Below, in pieces: positions 7,661 to 16,400 of a DNA stretch of 17,354 nt. How positions within the stretch are numbered: position 1 is the first letter of the stretch; each line of letters opens with the position of its first letter. This DNA is from Verrucomicrobia bacterium UBA7008 (lineage in GTDB: Bacteria > Verrucomicrobiota > Kiritimatiellia > RFP12 > UBA1067), in the NCBI GenBank assembly GCA_002449695.1, contig DJXI01000030.1, positions 5,274-22,627 of the forward strand, in the 5' to 3' direction. The position numbers and the translations under genes were made by a program. Below the pieces are notes generated by a model. The model saw only the letters and a program-made list of their open reading frames with translations, ran no database searches and was not told where the DNA came from.

Positions 7661-8986
7661 TCAGCCGCAAAGCGTGTCCGCCGCCCGCTGGAGGCGCGCG
7701 AGCGTCTTGTCCTTGCCGAGGAGCTGGAGCATTTCAAAGAGGCCGATGCCTTCGCCGCGGCCCGAGACCGCGACGCGGATCGGATGGACCCACGGCCCCA
7801 TGCCGTTGCCCTGCGAGAGGCCCTTGACGACCGCCTCGAGCGCGGGCGCCGTCCAGTCGGCGACGGCACCGAAGCGCTGGATGAGGTCGAGCAGGATGTC
7901 CTTCACGCCCGGCTTCTTCAGCCGCTTCTCCACCGCCTTCTCGTCAAACGGGAAGTCGTCGGAGACGAAGCAGCGGATCGCCGCCGGAATGTCGTTCAGG
8001 AACTTGGTGCGCACCTGAAGCTGCTCGGCGAGATAGTTCCACCAGGCGGCATCGTGCTCGGGGACGCGAGACGTGAGAGTGGAGACGCGGTTCTTGATCT
8101 CTTCCACGAACTGCGCAAGGGGGATCTTCTTGATGTACTCGCCGTTCATCCACGCGAGCTTCTTCGGGTCGAACATCGCGGCGGTGACGTGGACCTTCTC
8201 CAGCTCGAAGAGCTCGATCATCTCTTCGCGCGTCAGCACCTCGCGGTCGTCGCCCGGGTTCCAGCCGAGCAGCAGCAGGTAGTTGAAGAGCGCCTCGGGG
8301 AGATACCCCTGCTCGCGGTACTCGCCGACGAACGCCGCGCCGTCGCGCTTCGAGTAGGGCTTGCCCTGCTGGTTGACGATCATCGACAGGTGCCCGTACT
8401 TCGGCACCGGCGCGCCGAGCGCCTTGAAGATGCAGATGTGCTTGAACGTGTTCTCCACGTGGTCGTCGCCGCGGATGATGTGCGTCACGCGCTGGTCGAT
8501 GTCGTCGACGACGTTCGCGATGTGGAAGATCGGCGAGCCGTCGGAGCGGACGATCGCGAAGTCCGGAATGTCCTCGGCCTTCTTGGCCATGTGGCCCTTG
8601 ACGATGTCGTCGAATTCGATGACGCCCTCCTTCGGCATCCGGAACATCGTCACGACGCCCGTCTTGCCGTCGCGCGACGTCTTCTCGACCTTGTAGGCGT
8701 GGCCCGAGGCGAGCAGCCGGTCGACGGCCTCCAGATGGCGCTTGACGTTCTTCGTCTGGTAGAAGACCTCCTCGTCCCAGTCGAGGCCGAGCCACTTCAT
8801 GCAGTCGAAGAGGACGGCGATGGCCTCGGGCGTGGAGCGCTCGAGATCCGTGTCCTCGATGCGCAGCAGGAACCTGCCGCCCGTGTGGCGCGCGAACAGC
8901 CAGTTGTAGATGGCCGCGCGGATGTTGCCGATATGCACCTTGCCCGTCGGCGACGGCGCAAAGCGAACGCGAATGTCGTTGTTCAT
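7661..8986 (-). CDS. gltX: Glutamyl-tRNA synthetase
   Basis: A 441-residue class I aminoacyl-tRNA synthetase that charges tRNA-Glu; in bacteria without GlnRS it may also mischarge tRNA-Gln. The HIGH-type motif is HIGN at residues 18-21 within APSPTGKVHIG, and the KMSKS equivalent is KPYSKRDG at 209-216. LLRIEDTD at 40-47, IIRGDDHVENT at 170-180 and the C-terminal anticodon-binding part complete the enzyme. The cysteine site that binds zinc in E. coli GluRS is absent around residues 95-125, as in many other bacteria. Start ATG 8984-8986 overlaps the purF stop (ATGA) and has AAGGAG at 8997-9002. Length is slightly below the common 460-490. The R-M methyltransferase begins 6 bases after its stop. 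Confidence 0.96.
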   Translation of the reverse strand: MNNDIRVRFAPSPTGKVHIGNIRAAIYNWLFARHTGGRFLLRIEDTDLERSTPEAIAVLFDCMKWLGLDWDEEVFYQTKNVKRHLEAVDRLLASGHAYKVEKTSRDGKTGVVTMFRMPKEGVIEFDDIVKGHMAKKAEDIPDFAIVRSDGSPIFHIANVVDDIDQRVTHIIRGDDHVENTFKHICIFKALGAPVPKYGHLSMIVNQQGKPYSKRDGAAFVGEYREQGYLPEALFNYLLLLGWNPGDDREVLTREEMIELFELEKVHVTAAMFDPKKLAWMNGEYIKKIPLAQFVEEIKNRVSTLTSRVPEHDAAWWNYLAEQLQVRTKFLNDIPAAIRCFVSDDFPFDEKAVEKRLKKPGVKDILLDLIQRFGAVADWTAPALEAVVKGLSQGNGMGPWVHPIRVAVSGRGEGIGLFEMLQLLGKDKTLARLQRAADTLCG

Positions 8987-10455
8987 TTCTTTTTCTCTCC
9001 TTGACAGTGGGGACAGTGCGCACAGTGGTAGCTGTCGCCCGTGACGGCGACGTCGCGGCCCGTCCAGCAGTAGGTGCACAGGTGATCTTCCGGCAGGCCG
9101 ATCGCCTTGATGAGATCGTCGATGCGCTGGAACGCGAGCGAGGTCAGGTTCAGCTTCTCGCGGATGAACTCGACCATGTTCGCGTAGTCGGGGCTGTCGG
9201 GATCCGTGTACTTCGCGAGATCCGCGCCCTCGCCCTCGTGCCCGCGCACGTAGCGCCGCGTGATGAGGTCGTAGACGCTCTTCGAGCGCGAGAAGTTGAG
9301 GAAGAGGCAGGGATAGACGAGCGGCGGGCACGCGATGCGCATGTGCGTCTCCTTGCAGCCGAGCGCATAGAGCCGCGCCGCCTGCTTGCCAAGCTGGGTA
9401 CCGCGCACGATCGAGTCGTCGCAGAAGACGAGCTTCTTGTCCTTGATGAGCCCGGGGATCGAGATGAGCTTCATCGACGCGACGTGCTCGCGCTGGCGCT
9501 GGTCCTGCGGCATGAACGAGCGCGCCCACGTCGGCGTGTACTTGACGAACGGCCGCGAGAACTTGATGCCCGCCTCGTGCGCGTAGCCGAGCGCGTGGGA
9601 CGTGCCCGAGTCGGGGATGCCGCACGCCGCGTCCGCGTCCGTCGGCGTCCGCCGCGCGAGCGCGCCGCCGCAGCGGTAGCGCGTCATCTCGACGTTGCGC
9701 CCCTCGTAGGTCGAGGCCGGATAGCCGTAGTAGACCCAGAGGAACGAGCAGATCGCCATCTTCTTTCCCGGCTCGACGAGCGTGATGTCGGCCTCGGGCG
9801 TCAGCTCCGCGACTTCGCCCGGCCCGAGGTCGCGCACGTAGTCGTAGCCGAGGTTCGGCAGCGCGCAGCTTTCCATCAGCGCGATCATCGCGCCGTCCTT
9901 CTTGCCGAGGATGACCGGCGTGCGGCCCCAGCGGTCGCGCGCGGCGTAGAGCCGCCCCTTCTCGTCCACGATGAGGAGCGAGCAGCTGCCCTTGACCTTC
10001 GCCTGCACGTACTTGATGCCGTCGATGAGCGTGGCCTGGCTCGCGATCAGCGCGGAGACGACCTCGGTCGGCCCGACCATGCCGCTCGTCGTGGAGAACT
10101 GGAGCTGCATGTTGCTGTTGGTGAAGAGCTCCGTCTTCAGCTCGTCGATGTTGGAGATCATCCCGACGGTGACGATGGCGAAGGTGCCGAGCTTCGAGCA
10201 CATGACGAGCGGCTGCGGGTCGGTGTCGGAGATGACGCCGATGCCGACCGCGCCCGCGAAGCGCGCGAAGTCGCCCTCGAACTTCGAGCGGAACGGCGCG
10301 TTCTGGATGTTGTGGATCGAGCGCTGGAAGACGCCGTCCGGCTTCAGCACCGCCAGGCCGCCGCGGTGCGTGCCGAGGTGGGAATGGTAGTCCGTGCCGA
10401 AGAACAGATCGCTCACGCAATCCGACTTGGTGATCACTCCGCAAAATCCGCCCAT
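8983..10455 (-). CDS. purF: Amidophosphoribosyltransferase (iron-sulfur type)
   Basis: A 490-residue enzyme for the first committed step of purine synthesis: PRPP plus glutamine to phosphoribosylamine. The N-terminal class II glutaminase domain has its nucleophile at Cys5 (MGGFCGVI), so removal of a four-residue propeptide is needed; the codon before Cys5 is TTT, so a later start cannot supply it. The PRPP motif is CDDSIVRGT at 345-353. Cys236, Cys383, Cys460 and Cys463 fall where Bacillus subtilis PurF binds its 4Fe-4S cluster. A further cluster, HCAHCPHC at 477-484, follows close to the C-terminus and is unusual. Start ATG 10453-10455 is fixed by AGGAGGT at 10459-10465. First gene of the purF-gltX-R-M array. 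A closely related PRPP amidotransferase paralogue is the only alternative. Confidence 0.93.
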   Translation of the reverse strand: MGGFCGVITKSDCVSDLFFGTDYHSHLGTHRGGLAVLKPDGVFQRSIHNIQNAPFRSKFEGDFARFAGAVGIGVISDTDPQPLVMCSKLGTFAIVTVGMISNIDELKTELFTNSNMQLQFSTTSGMVGPTEVVSALIASQATLIDGIKYVQAKVKGSCSLLIVDEKGRLYAARDRWGRTPVILGKKDGAMIALMESCALPNLGYDYVRDLGPGEVAELTPEADITLVEPGKKMAICSFLWVYYGYPASTYEGRNVEMTRYRCGGALARRTPTDADAACGIPDSGTSHALGYAHEAGIKFSRPFVKYTPTWARSFMPQDQRQREHVASMKLISIPGLIKDKKLVFCDDSIVRGTQLGKQAARLYALGCKETHMRIACPPLVYPCLFLNFSRSKSVYDLITRRYVRGHEGEGADLAKYTDPDSPDYANMVEFIREKLNLTSLAFQRIDDLIKAIGLPEDHLCTYCWTGRDVAVTGDSYHCAHCPHCQGEKKK

Positions 10456-10458
10456 AGA

Positions 10459-10465
10459 ACCTCCT
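10459..10465 (-). promoter_or_regulatory. Ribosome binding site of purF
   Basis: AGGAGGT on the minus strand, three bases before ATG at its 3' edge. It fixes the start used for the propeptide argument in purF. Confidence 0.75.
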
Positions 10466-10480
10466 GAAAATGAAGTAAGT

Positions 10481-10489
10481 AGTATATCA
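10481..10489 (-). promoter_or_regulatory. Extended -10 promoter of the purF-gltX-R-M array
   Basis: The minus strand reads TGATATACT preceded by ATTTT. The best -35 candidate is TTGAGC with an 18-base spacer, which lies inside the repeat region after recJ. The predicted leader is about 18 nt. No further element of this type is seen until 3586-3594, so this promoter could drive all six genes down to 3629. Confidence 0.7.
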
Positions 10490-10525
10490 AAAATCAGCTG
10501 GATGGCTCAAGCCTGAAGGGCTGGA

Positions 10526-10576
10526 GACGCAGGACGCAGTGGACGTCCTGCGTCACAGGCTCTTCAAGCCTGTGAC
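10526..10576. repeat. Two adjacent perfect hairpins between recJ and purF
   Basis: Hairpin A pairs 10526-10536 with 10544-10554 (11 base pairs, loop of 7). Hairpin B pairs 10552-10561 with 10567-10576 (10 base pairs, loop of 5). Their stems share three bases, so both cannot form completely at once. They lie in the 144-base gap downstream of recJ. Neither is followed by a T-tract on the minus strand, so they do not look like a standard intrinsic terminator; they could slow or end recJ transcription, protect its 3' end, or be a REP-like element. Confidence 0.6.
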
Positions 10577-10599
10577 ACCCGTCAAGCCTGTGACACCCG
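10564..10599. repeat. Two tandem copies of an 18-base unit directly after the recJ stop
   Basis: TCAAGCCTGTGACACCCG occurs at 10564-10581 and again at 10582-10599 without a mismatch. A shorter related piece, TCAAGCCTG, is at 10507-10515. The recJ stop codon begins at 10602 and, because 18 is six codons, each unit boundary repeats an in-frame TGA. The left copy supplies one arm of hairpin B. Confidence 0.8.
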
Positions 10600-12303
10600 T
10601 CAGTCCTGGACGCGGAGATCGACGAGGCGCAGTTCGACGTGCGGCTCGCCGTAGGCCGAGATCTCGATCGTGAAGCGCACGTCAAAGGGGTGTGCGGCGT
10701 TGCGGTGGAGCTCCTCGGCCAGCGTGCCGTGGTTCCACCAGACGCCGCGCGGCACGTCGGAGCTGTAGAAGCAGACCTGGAGGTGCCGACCGTCCGCGCC
10801 GAGCTGCCGCGCCTCGCTCAGGTACACGCCCTTCAGGCCGAACACCGGCTCGGGATTGCCTTCGCCGAACGGTTCGAGCGTCTGCACCCATTCGGCGAAA
10901 TCAAGCGTCAGATCCCGGCCCGTCACCCACGCGTCGACGTAATCGACGCCCTTCGCGTCGCACGCGCGCGCCGCGCGCTGCCCCGCGCACGCCGCGCGGA
11001 AGAGCCGCTTGAATTCGTCGAACGCGCCCTCCCTGACCGAGAAGCCGCCCGCCGCCGCATGGCCGCCGTAGCGCGTGAGCGCGGCCGCCGACGCGACGAA
11101 GGCGTCGCGGACGTTGTAGCCCTCGGGCGCGCGCGCGGAGCCGTGGCCGTCGACCGCGATCGCGACCGGCACGGCATGGTCGGGCTTGAGCTTCTCCAGG
11201 ATGCGCGAGGCGACAATGCCCGCGACGCCCTGGTGCGCGCCCTCGAGCGCGATGACCTGCGCCGGCGCGTCCGGCTCGATCTGCTCCAGCGCCGCGTTCG
11301 TCATCTGCTGTTCGATCGACTTGCGCTCCGTGTTGTGGAGATCCACCGTCAGGGCCAGCCGCCGCGCCGCCTCGCGCTCGCCGGCCAGGATCAGGTTGAG
11401 CGACTCGATGCCGCTCGCCATCCGCCCCGCCGCGTTGATGCGCGGGCCGAGGAGGAAGCCGAAATCCTTGGCGGTCAGCTTCGGCTGCGCGGCGCGGGAG
11501 GCGCGCGCGTACAGTTCCTTCAGACCCGTCGGCGCCCACGCATGGAAGCGCGCGAGCGCCTCGGAGACGAGCAGGCGGTTCTGGCCGGTGAGCGGCATGA
11601 TGTCCGTCACCGTCGCGAGCCCCGCGAGGACGAGCAGCTCGCCGCCGACCTTCGGGCCCGTGTAGCGGCCCTCCGCCTTCGCCGCGTCCAGCAGCTCCTT
11701 CGCGAGGAGAAACGCGACGCCCGCGCCGCACAGGCTCTCGAGCGACGGCGGCGCGGCGACCTTGGGGTTGACGATCGGGCACGCGGGCAGCTCGTCGCCC
11801 GGCAGGTGGTGGTCGGTCACGACGACGTCGATGCCCTTGGCCGCGAAGTCCGCGACTTCCCGGACCGCGTTGATGCCGTTGTCGACGGTGATGACGAGCC
11901 GGACGTCGGGGAATTCGGCGAGGAGCCGCGCGATCGACGCGGCGGTCATGCCGTAGCCCTCCGTCAGCCGCTCGGGGATGAGCGGCGCGACGTTTGCGCC
12001 GACCGCCGCGAGCGCCTTGACGAGAATCGCCGTCGCGCACACGCCGTCGCAGTCGTAGTCGCCGAAGACGACGATACGCGCGCCCGTGCGCACGTGGCGC
12101 AGGATCGTCCGCACTGCGTCGGTGACGCCGGGCAGATCCGCGGGCCGCGCCAGATGGGCGAGCGACGGCGCGAAGAACGCGGCCGCCTCCGCGACGGAAA
12201 CGCCGCGCACGGCCAGCAGCCGCGCCTGCAGCGGCGTATAGCCGGCCGCCACCAGCGCGTCGATGTCCGCCGCGTCTACGCGCCGCTCTTCCCAACGGGC
12301 CAC
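10600..12303 (-). CDS. recJ: Single-stranded-DNA-specific exonuclease RecJ
   Basis: A 567-residue DHH/DHHA1 phosphoesterase that degrades single-stranded DNA 5' to 3' in recombination and mismatch or base-excision repair. The manganese-binding motifs are DYDCDG at residues 82-87, DNG at 141-143 and DHH at 164-166. GPRINAAGRM at 286-295 and the DHHA1 motif GGHAAAGG at 413-420 follow, then the C-terminal OB-fold region. Length is typical for RecJ. I take GTG 12301-12303 as the start, because GAGGCGG lies just upstream and the gap to the ilvE stop is nine bases; there is no ATG at this position. It is the second gene of an operon with ilvE. No oddities in the catalytic residues. Confidence 0.95.
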   Translation of the reverse strand: MARWEERRVDAADIDALVAAGYTPLQARLLAVRGVSVAEAAAFFAPSLAHLARPADLPGVTDAVRTILRHVRTGARIVVFGDYDCDGVCATAILVKALAAVGANVAPLIPERLTEGYGMTAASIARLLAEFPDVRLVITVDNGINAVREVADFAAKGIDVVVTDHHLPGDELPACPIVNPKVAAPPSLESLCGAGVAFLLAKELLDAAKAEGRYTGPKVGGELLVLAGLATVTDIMPLTGQNRLLVSEALARFHAWAPTGLKELYARASRAAQPKLTAKDFGFLLGPRINAAGRMASGIESLNLILAGEREAARRLALTVDLHNTERKSIEQQMTNAALEQIEPDAPAQVIALEGAHQGVAGIVASRILEKLKPDHAVPVAIAVDGHGSARAPEGYNVRDAFVASAAALTRYGGHAAAGGFSVREGAFDEFKRLFRAACAGQRAARACDAKGVDYVDAWVTGRDLTLDFAEWVQTLEPFGEGNPEPVFGLKGVYLSEARQLGADGRHLQVCFYSSDVPRGVWWNHGTLAEELHRNAAHPFDVRFTIEISAYGEPHVELRLVDLRVQD

Positions 12304-12312
12304 CGGTCCGCC

Positions 12313-13338
12313 TCAAATCTTGACTTCATGGCACCAGCCGCGCGTGTCCGGGATCTCGCCGTACTGGATGCCCTGGACGGTCTGGTACAGCTTGAGGAGC
12401 GTCGGGTGCACCTCGTCCGCAGCGGAGATCCGAATCACGTCGCTCCCGCGCGTGATCTCCCACACGGGCGTGATCACGACGGCCGTGCCGAGCGCGGCGA
12501 CGGCGACGAAATCGCGGATCTCCTCGTACGGGATCGGGCGGCGCTCGACGGTCATGCCGAGATCCTCCGCCGCCTCGCGCAGCGAGAGATTCGTGACCGA
12601 CGGCAGCACCGAGCAGGAGTCGGGCGTGACATATTTTCCGTCCTTCGTGATGCCGAGGAAGTTCGAGGTGGAGAATTCCTCCACGTACTTGTGCTCCTTC
12701 GCGTCGAGGTAGAGTTCGACAGGCCAGCCGTCGTGCTTGGCCTTCTCGTGCGCGAAGAGCGACGCGGCGTAGTTGCCGCCGACCTTGACGTCGCCCATGC
12801 CGTGCGGCGCGGCGCGGTCCCAGTCGTCGAGGATGACGGCGCGCACGGGCTTGAGGCCGCCCTTGTAGTACGCGCCCACCGGCATGACCATCACGAGGAA
12901 GGTGTACTCCTTCGCGGGTGCGACGCCGATCTGCGGGCCGGTGCCGATGAGGAGCGGGCGCAGGTAGAGCGAGCCGCCGGTGCCGTAGGGCGGCACGAAC
13001 TCCTCGTTCGCCGCGACGATCCGGTCGAGCGCCTCGATGAACATCTCCTCGGGCACGGGCGGCATGACGCACCGCACGGCCGTGCGGTACATGCGCCGCG
13101 CGTTCTCGCCGGGGCGGAAGATGACAACCCGGCCCGACTTCTGGCGGAAGGCCTTGATGCCCTCGAAGCACTCCTGCCCGTAGTGGAGGCAGCTCGCGCC
13201 GATGTGCATCGTGATGTACGGATCCTTGACGAATTCGAGCGGGCCCCACTTGCCGTCCTTCCACACCGCGCGGATGTGGCAGTTGACGTCCGAGAAGCCG
13301 AAACCGAGACTCGCCCAGTCGATATCTGTCCTTGGCAT
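12313..13338 (-). CDS. ilvE: Branched-chain amino acid aminotransferase
   Basis: A 341-residue fold-type IV PLP aminotransferase that interconverts leucine, isoleucine and valine with their 2-oxo acids. The PLP lysine is Lys185 in GDVKVGGNYAAS. GSLYLRPLLIGT at 122-133 and VEEFSTSNFLGI at 219-230 are further family blocks. CFEGIKAFR at 57-65 is the typical substrate-site segment. Length and layout match the larger class of BCATs (about 340-360 residues, related to eukaryotic BCAT) rather than the 300-residue E. coli type. Start ATG 13336-13338 has AAGGAT at 13344-13349. First gene of a unit with recJ; metabolic and repair functions have no obvious link. Confidence 0.94.
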   Translation of the reverse strand: MPRTDIDWASLGFGFSDVNCHIRAVWKDGKWGPLEFVKDPYITMHIGASCLHYGQECFEGIKAFRQKSGRVVIFRPGENARRMYRTAVRCVMPPVPEEMFIEALDRIVAANEEFVPPYGTGGSLYLRPLLIGTGPQIGVAPAKEYTFLVMVMPVGAYYKGGLKPVRAVILDDWDRAAPHGMGDVKVGGNYAASLFAHEKAKHDGWPVELYLDAKEHKYVEEFSTSNFLGITKDGKYVTPDSCSVLPSVTNLSLREAAEDLGMTVERRPIPYEEIRDFVAVAALGTAVVITPVWEITRGSDVIRISAADEVHPTLLKLYQTVQGIQYGEIPDTRGWCHEVKI

Positions 13339-13395
13339 TGTTAATCCTTATTTTGTTGTTTTGTTTTTTGTTTAAAAGTTTTCTGAAAGTCGTTG
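13339..13395 (-). promoter_or_regulatory. Long A-rich leader of ilvE
   Basis: The untranslated leader of about 57 nt is strikingly A-rich on the minus strand; only 7 of the 40 bases at 13341-13380 are G or C in an otherwise GC-rich window. I see no stem or leader peptide rich in Leu, Ile or Val codons, so classical attenuation is not supported. An unstructured translation-enhancing leader is the simplest reading. Confidence 0.5.
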
Positions 13396-13401
13396 ACGGA
13401 T

Positions 13402-13410
13402 AGTATATCA
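13402..13410 (-). promoter_or_regulatory. Extended -10 promoter of ilvE-recJ
   Basis: The minus strand reads TGATATACT. A -35 candidate TTCCCA with an 18-base spacer falls in the loop of the inverted repeat at 13417-13445. The predicted start is near 13395. Confidence 0.7.
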
Positions 13411-13416
13411 CATTCT

Positions 13417-13445
13417 GCCGCCGGATGGGAACAGCGGGCGGCGGC
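13417..13445 (-). terminator. GC-rich inverted repeat after the PL11 gene
   Basis: GCCGCCG (minus strand) and CGGCGGC form a 7-base-pair stem with a 15-base loop, starting 3 bases after the PL11 stop codon. There is no T-tract behind it, so it is at best a weak or factor-assisted terminator. It overlaps the -35 region of the ilvE promoter. Confidence 0.3.
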
Positions 13446-13448
13446 GCT

Positions 13449-16400
13449 TCACTCGAGATACGTGCCGCGGAACCAGATCTTGTGGCCCTTGAGCTCCGGC
13501 CCGAAATAGAAGCCGGGATCGGTCGGCACGTTGTAGCCGTTGTTCTGCGTCAGCACCGAGAGGCGGTAGATCGGATCCTCCAGGAACGTGTGGAAGCGGT
13601 AGGGCGTGTCGTGCGGCGAGAGGTAGGCGCGGATCGCGCGGTTGTCGCGGCGCGTCAGGAGAATCTCCTCGCGCCAGTCGCCGAAGAGGTCGGCGATCAG
13701 GCACGGGCAGCCCTTCGTCGAATGGTTGGAATGGACGTTCGGCGGCGCGCCCTCGGGCCGCACGTCGAGCTCCTCGGCGTAGGTGATGCTCCGCCCCTTG
13801 ACGGAATAGCCCTTGATGACGCTGCCGCCCGAATACGCCGAGCGCGTCAGGTCGCCGCGCCACCAGATGCCGAAGCGGAGCATGCTGTAGTAGTGGTCCG
13901 TCGGCTTGGGCTTCGGGTCGGCGTGCCGCTGCCCCGTCGACGCGGAGTAGACGCCGCAGTGCGTGCCCGAGAAGAGCTCCACGCCGGGCTGGTCGGGGTC
14001 GATGTCCATCGCGTTGCAGCTGCCCGTGTCCTTCGGCCCGTGCGTCCAGAAGTGCAGCCGCCCCGACTGCGCGTCGAAGAGCGAGACGCCGAACGGGCTG
14101 TTCTCGTGGCACGTCCACACCTGGAGCCCGCGCACCGTCGGCGCGCTCTGGATGAGGTGGAGCGCGTCGCCGTGGCCCATGCCCGTCGTGTAGAGGCCCT
14201 GCCCGTCGTGGTCCACGACCATGTGGCCGTAGATGATCTCGTCCTTGCCGTCGAAGTCCACGTCGCCGACGCGCAGGTTGTGGAAGCCCTGCCCGCCGTA
14301 GCCCCACCAGCGCGGCTCGTCGGAGCAGAAGTACCAGCGCTCCTTCAGCTTCCCGTCGACGAGGTCGTACGCGCACAGGCACGTGCGCGAGTAGTAGCCG
14401 CGGCACATGATGACGCTCGGGTGCACGCCGTCGAGGTAGCCCACCGCCGCGAGCATGCGGAACGCCTGGTTGCCGGGGTTGCGGCTCGACCATTCGCGGT
14501 TGACCGCGCGCTCGTCGTCCGCGATGCCCCGCCTGTCCGTCCCCTCCCGCGCGCGCGCCTCCGCCGCCGCGCGCCGCGCCGGGTCGCTGAGGACGTCGGG
14601 CTTGAACGGCACCGAATCGATCGCCGCGCCCGTCGCGCCGTCGAACGCCGTCACGTAGTTGTGCGCCCAGAGGATGTGCGCGCCGGGGAGGATCTTGCGC
14701 CAGTCGACCGCCGCGTCGCCGATGACCCTGCCGCGGCCGTCCACCGTGCCGTCCGCCGTGCGGCAGACGACCTCCGCCCGGCCGTCGCCGTCGAAGTCCG
14801 CCACCATCACCGGCACGTAGTGCGAGCCCGAGCGGATGTTCGGCCCGAGGTTGATCTTCCAGAGGCTGCGGTTCGTGCCGTCCAGCTTCACGCCCTCGAT
14901 CCACGTGTCGCCCGTCTTGTGCCACGACGAGTTGTCGCCGCCGTTCGTCGGCCACCAGATGACGACGAGGTCGTATTCGCCGTCGCCGTCCAGGTCGCCG
15001 ATGGAGCAGTCGTAGGGGATGTGCGCGATCCGCGCGCCGTCGGGCATCACCGTGTCCGGCGGCGGCGTCAGCTCGATGTCGAAGGAACCGACGGGCGCGT
15101 TCGCCGGGAGCGTCCACGACCCGCCGACCTTGAACGCCGCCTCGCGCGCGCCGAGGACGGCGCGCACCTCGTATTTCGTCGCCTTGCCCGTCCACGGCGT
15201 CCGGTAGTAGGTGACGTCGGCGATCGGCGCGCCGTTCAGCCGCCTGCCGTTCGCGTAGACGTTGAACGCGATGTTCGTCGGATCGCTCGACTTGTAGCGC
15301 CAGCCGATCATGACCTCCTTCTCCGTCTGCCGCACGGCGTAGACGCCGCGCCCCATGCGCTCCTTCTGCATGTGCCTGAGCCGGTAGCCGGTCGTCGGCT
15401 GCGGGAAGGCGTCCGGCCCCACGTTCGTCGCGCCCGGCTGCGACTCGATCACCCGGGCGCCCGGAGCCTTGACGATCTTCCCGACGACATTCGCCGAGAC
15501 GCACTTGAGCGTCGCGCCCTTCGCGAGCTCGATCGTGCCGCCCCACGTCGCCGCCGGGCCGAGCACGAGCGTCGACTCGCTGGCGACCGTCAGCCGGCCC
15601 GTCGCCCCGTCGCACGGATACTGGAGGCCCAGCACGCCCTCGCCCGTCTTGACGAGGTTGCCGTCGCCTTCGAACGACGCGCGGACGAGGAGCTGCCGGT
15701 TGACGATGAGCCGGCTCGTGCCGCTCAGGCGGATCGGCGCGCCCGACTTGACGAACGTCGGCTCGAAGCTGAGGAGCGCGCCGCCCGAGAAGACGACCTC
15801 GTTCGTCCGCGCCCGCGCGTAGTTGGAGTCGAACACGAAGCCGCCCGCGCCGAGCGCGAACTGGCCGCCGGCCGCGAGCTCGAAGCGCTTCTCGCCGCCG
15901 ATGCCGCACTGCGCGAGGACGCCTTTCGCGTAGAGGCGCCTTTCGCCGTCCCGGCCGATCAGGATCTCTTCGGGAATCTCGTAGCCGAGGCGCAGCACCG
16001 AATTCGTGTCGACGAACGCGCTGATCTTCTGCTTCGGCATCGGCAGCCCTTCCGGCCACGGCGCGTTGCCGTTCGCGATCTGGAGGAGCTGCACCTCGCT
16101 CAGCGCCGTGTCGTAGACGCGCCAGTCGTCGAGCGCCACGCCGTCGGCCGGCACGCAGCCGCCGCCCCTGCCGGCGCCGTGGAAGCCGCCGAAGGTGAAC
16201 GTGCGCGCGAGGCCGTCCGCGACGAATTCGGAGCTGTCGCCCGCCTTCCTGCCGTCCACCCAGAGCGCCACCGCGCCGTCCGAGCCCTTCGTCACCGCAT
16301 AGACGTGGAACTGCCGGTCGAAGTGGACGACGTCCTTCATCGCAAGCAGCTTGCCGTCGCTCGCGCCGCCCCGCCACTGGACGAGCTTGACGCCGTCCCG

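Noticed and set aside
7661..10444. Apparent 927-residue fusion upstream of gltX
   Set aside because: The N-terminal part is an out-of-frame reading of purF. The gltX start at 8986 has its own ribosome binding site and begins with the expected APSPTG region.
10507..10602. CRISPR-like array
   Set aside because: There are only two adjacent 18-base copies with no spacers between them and no cas genes in the window.
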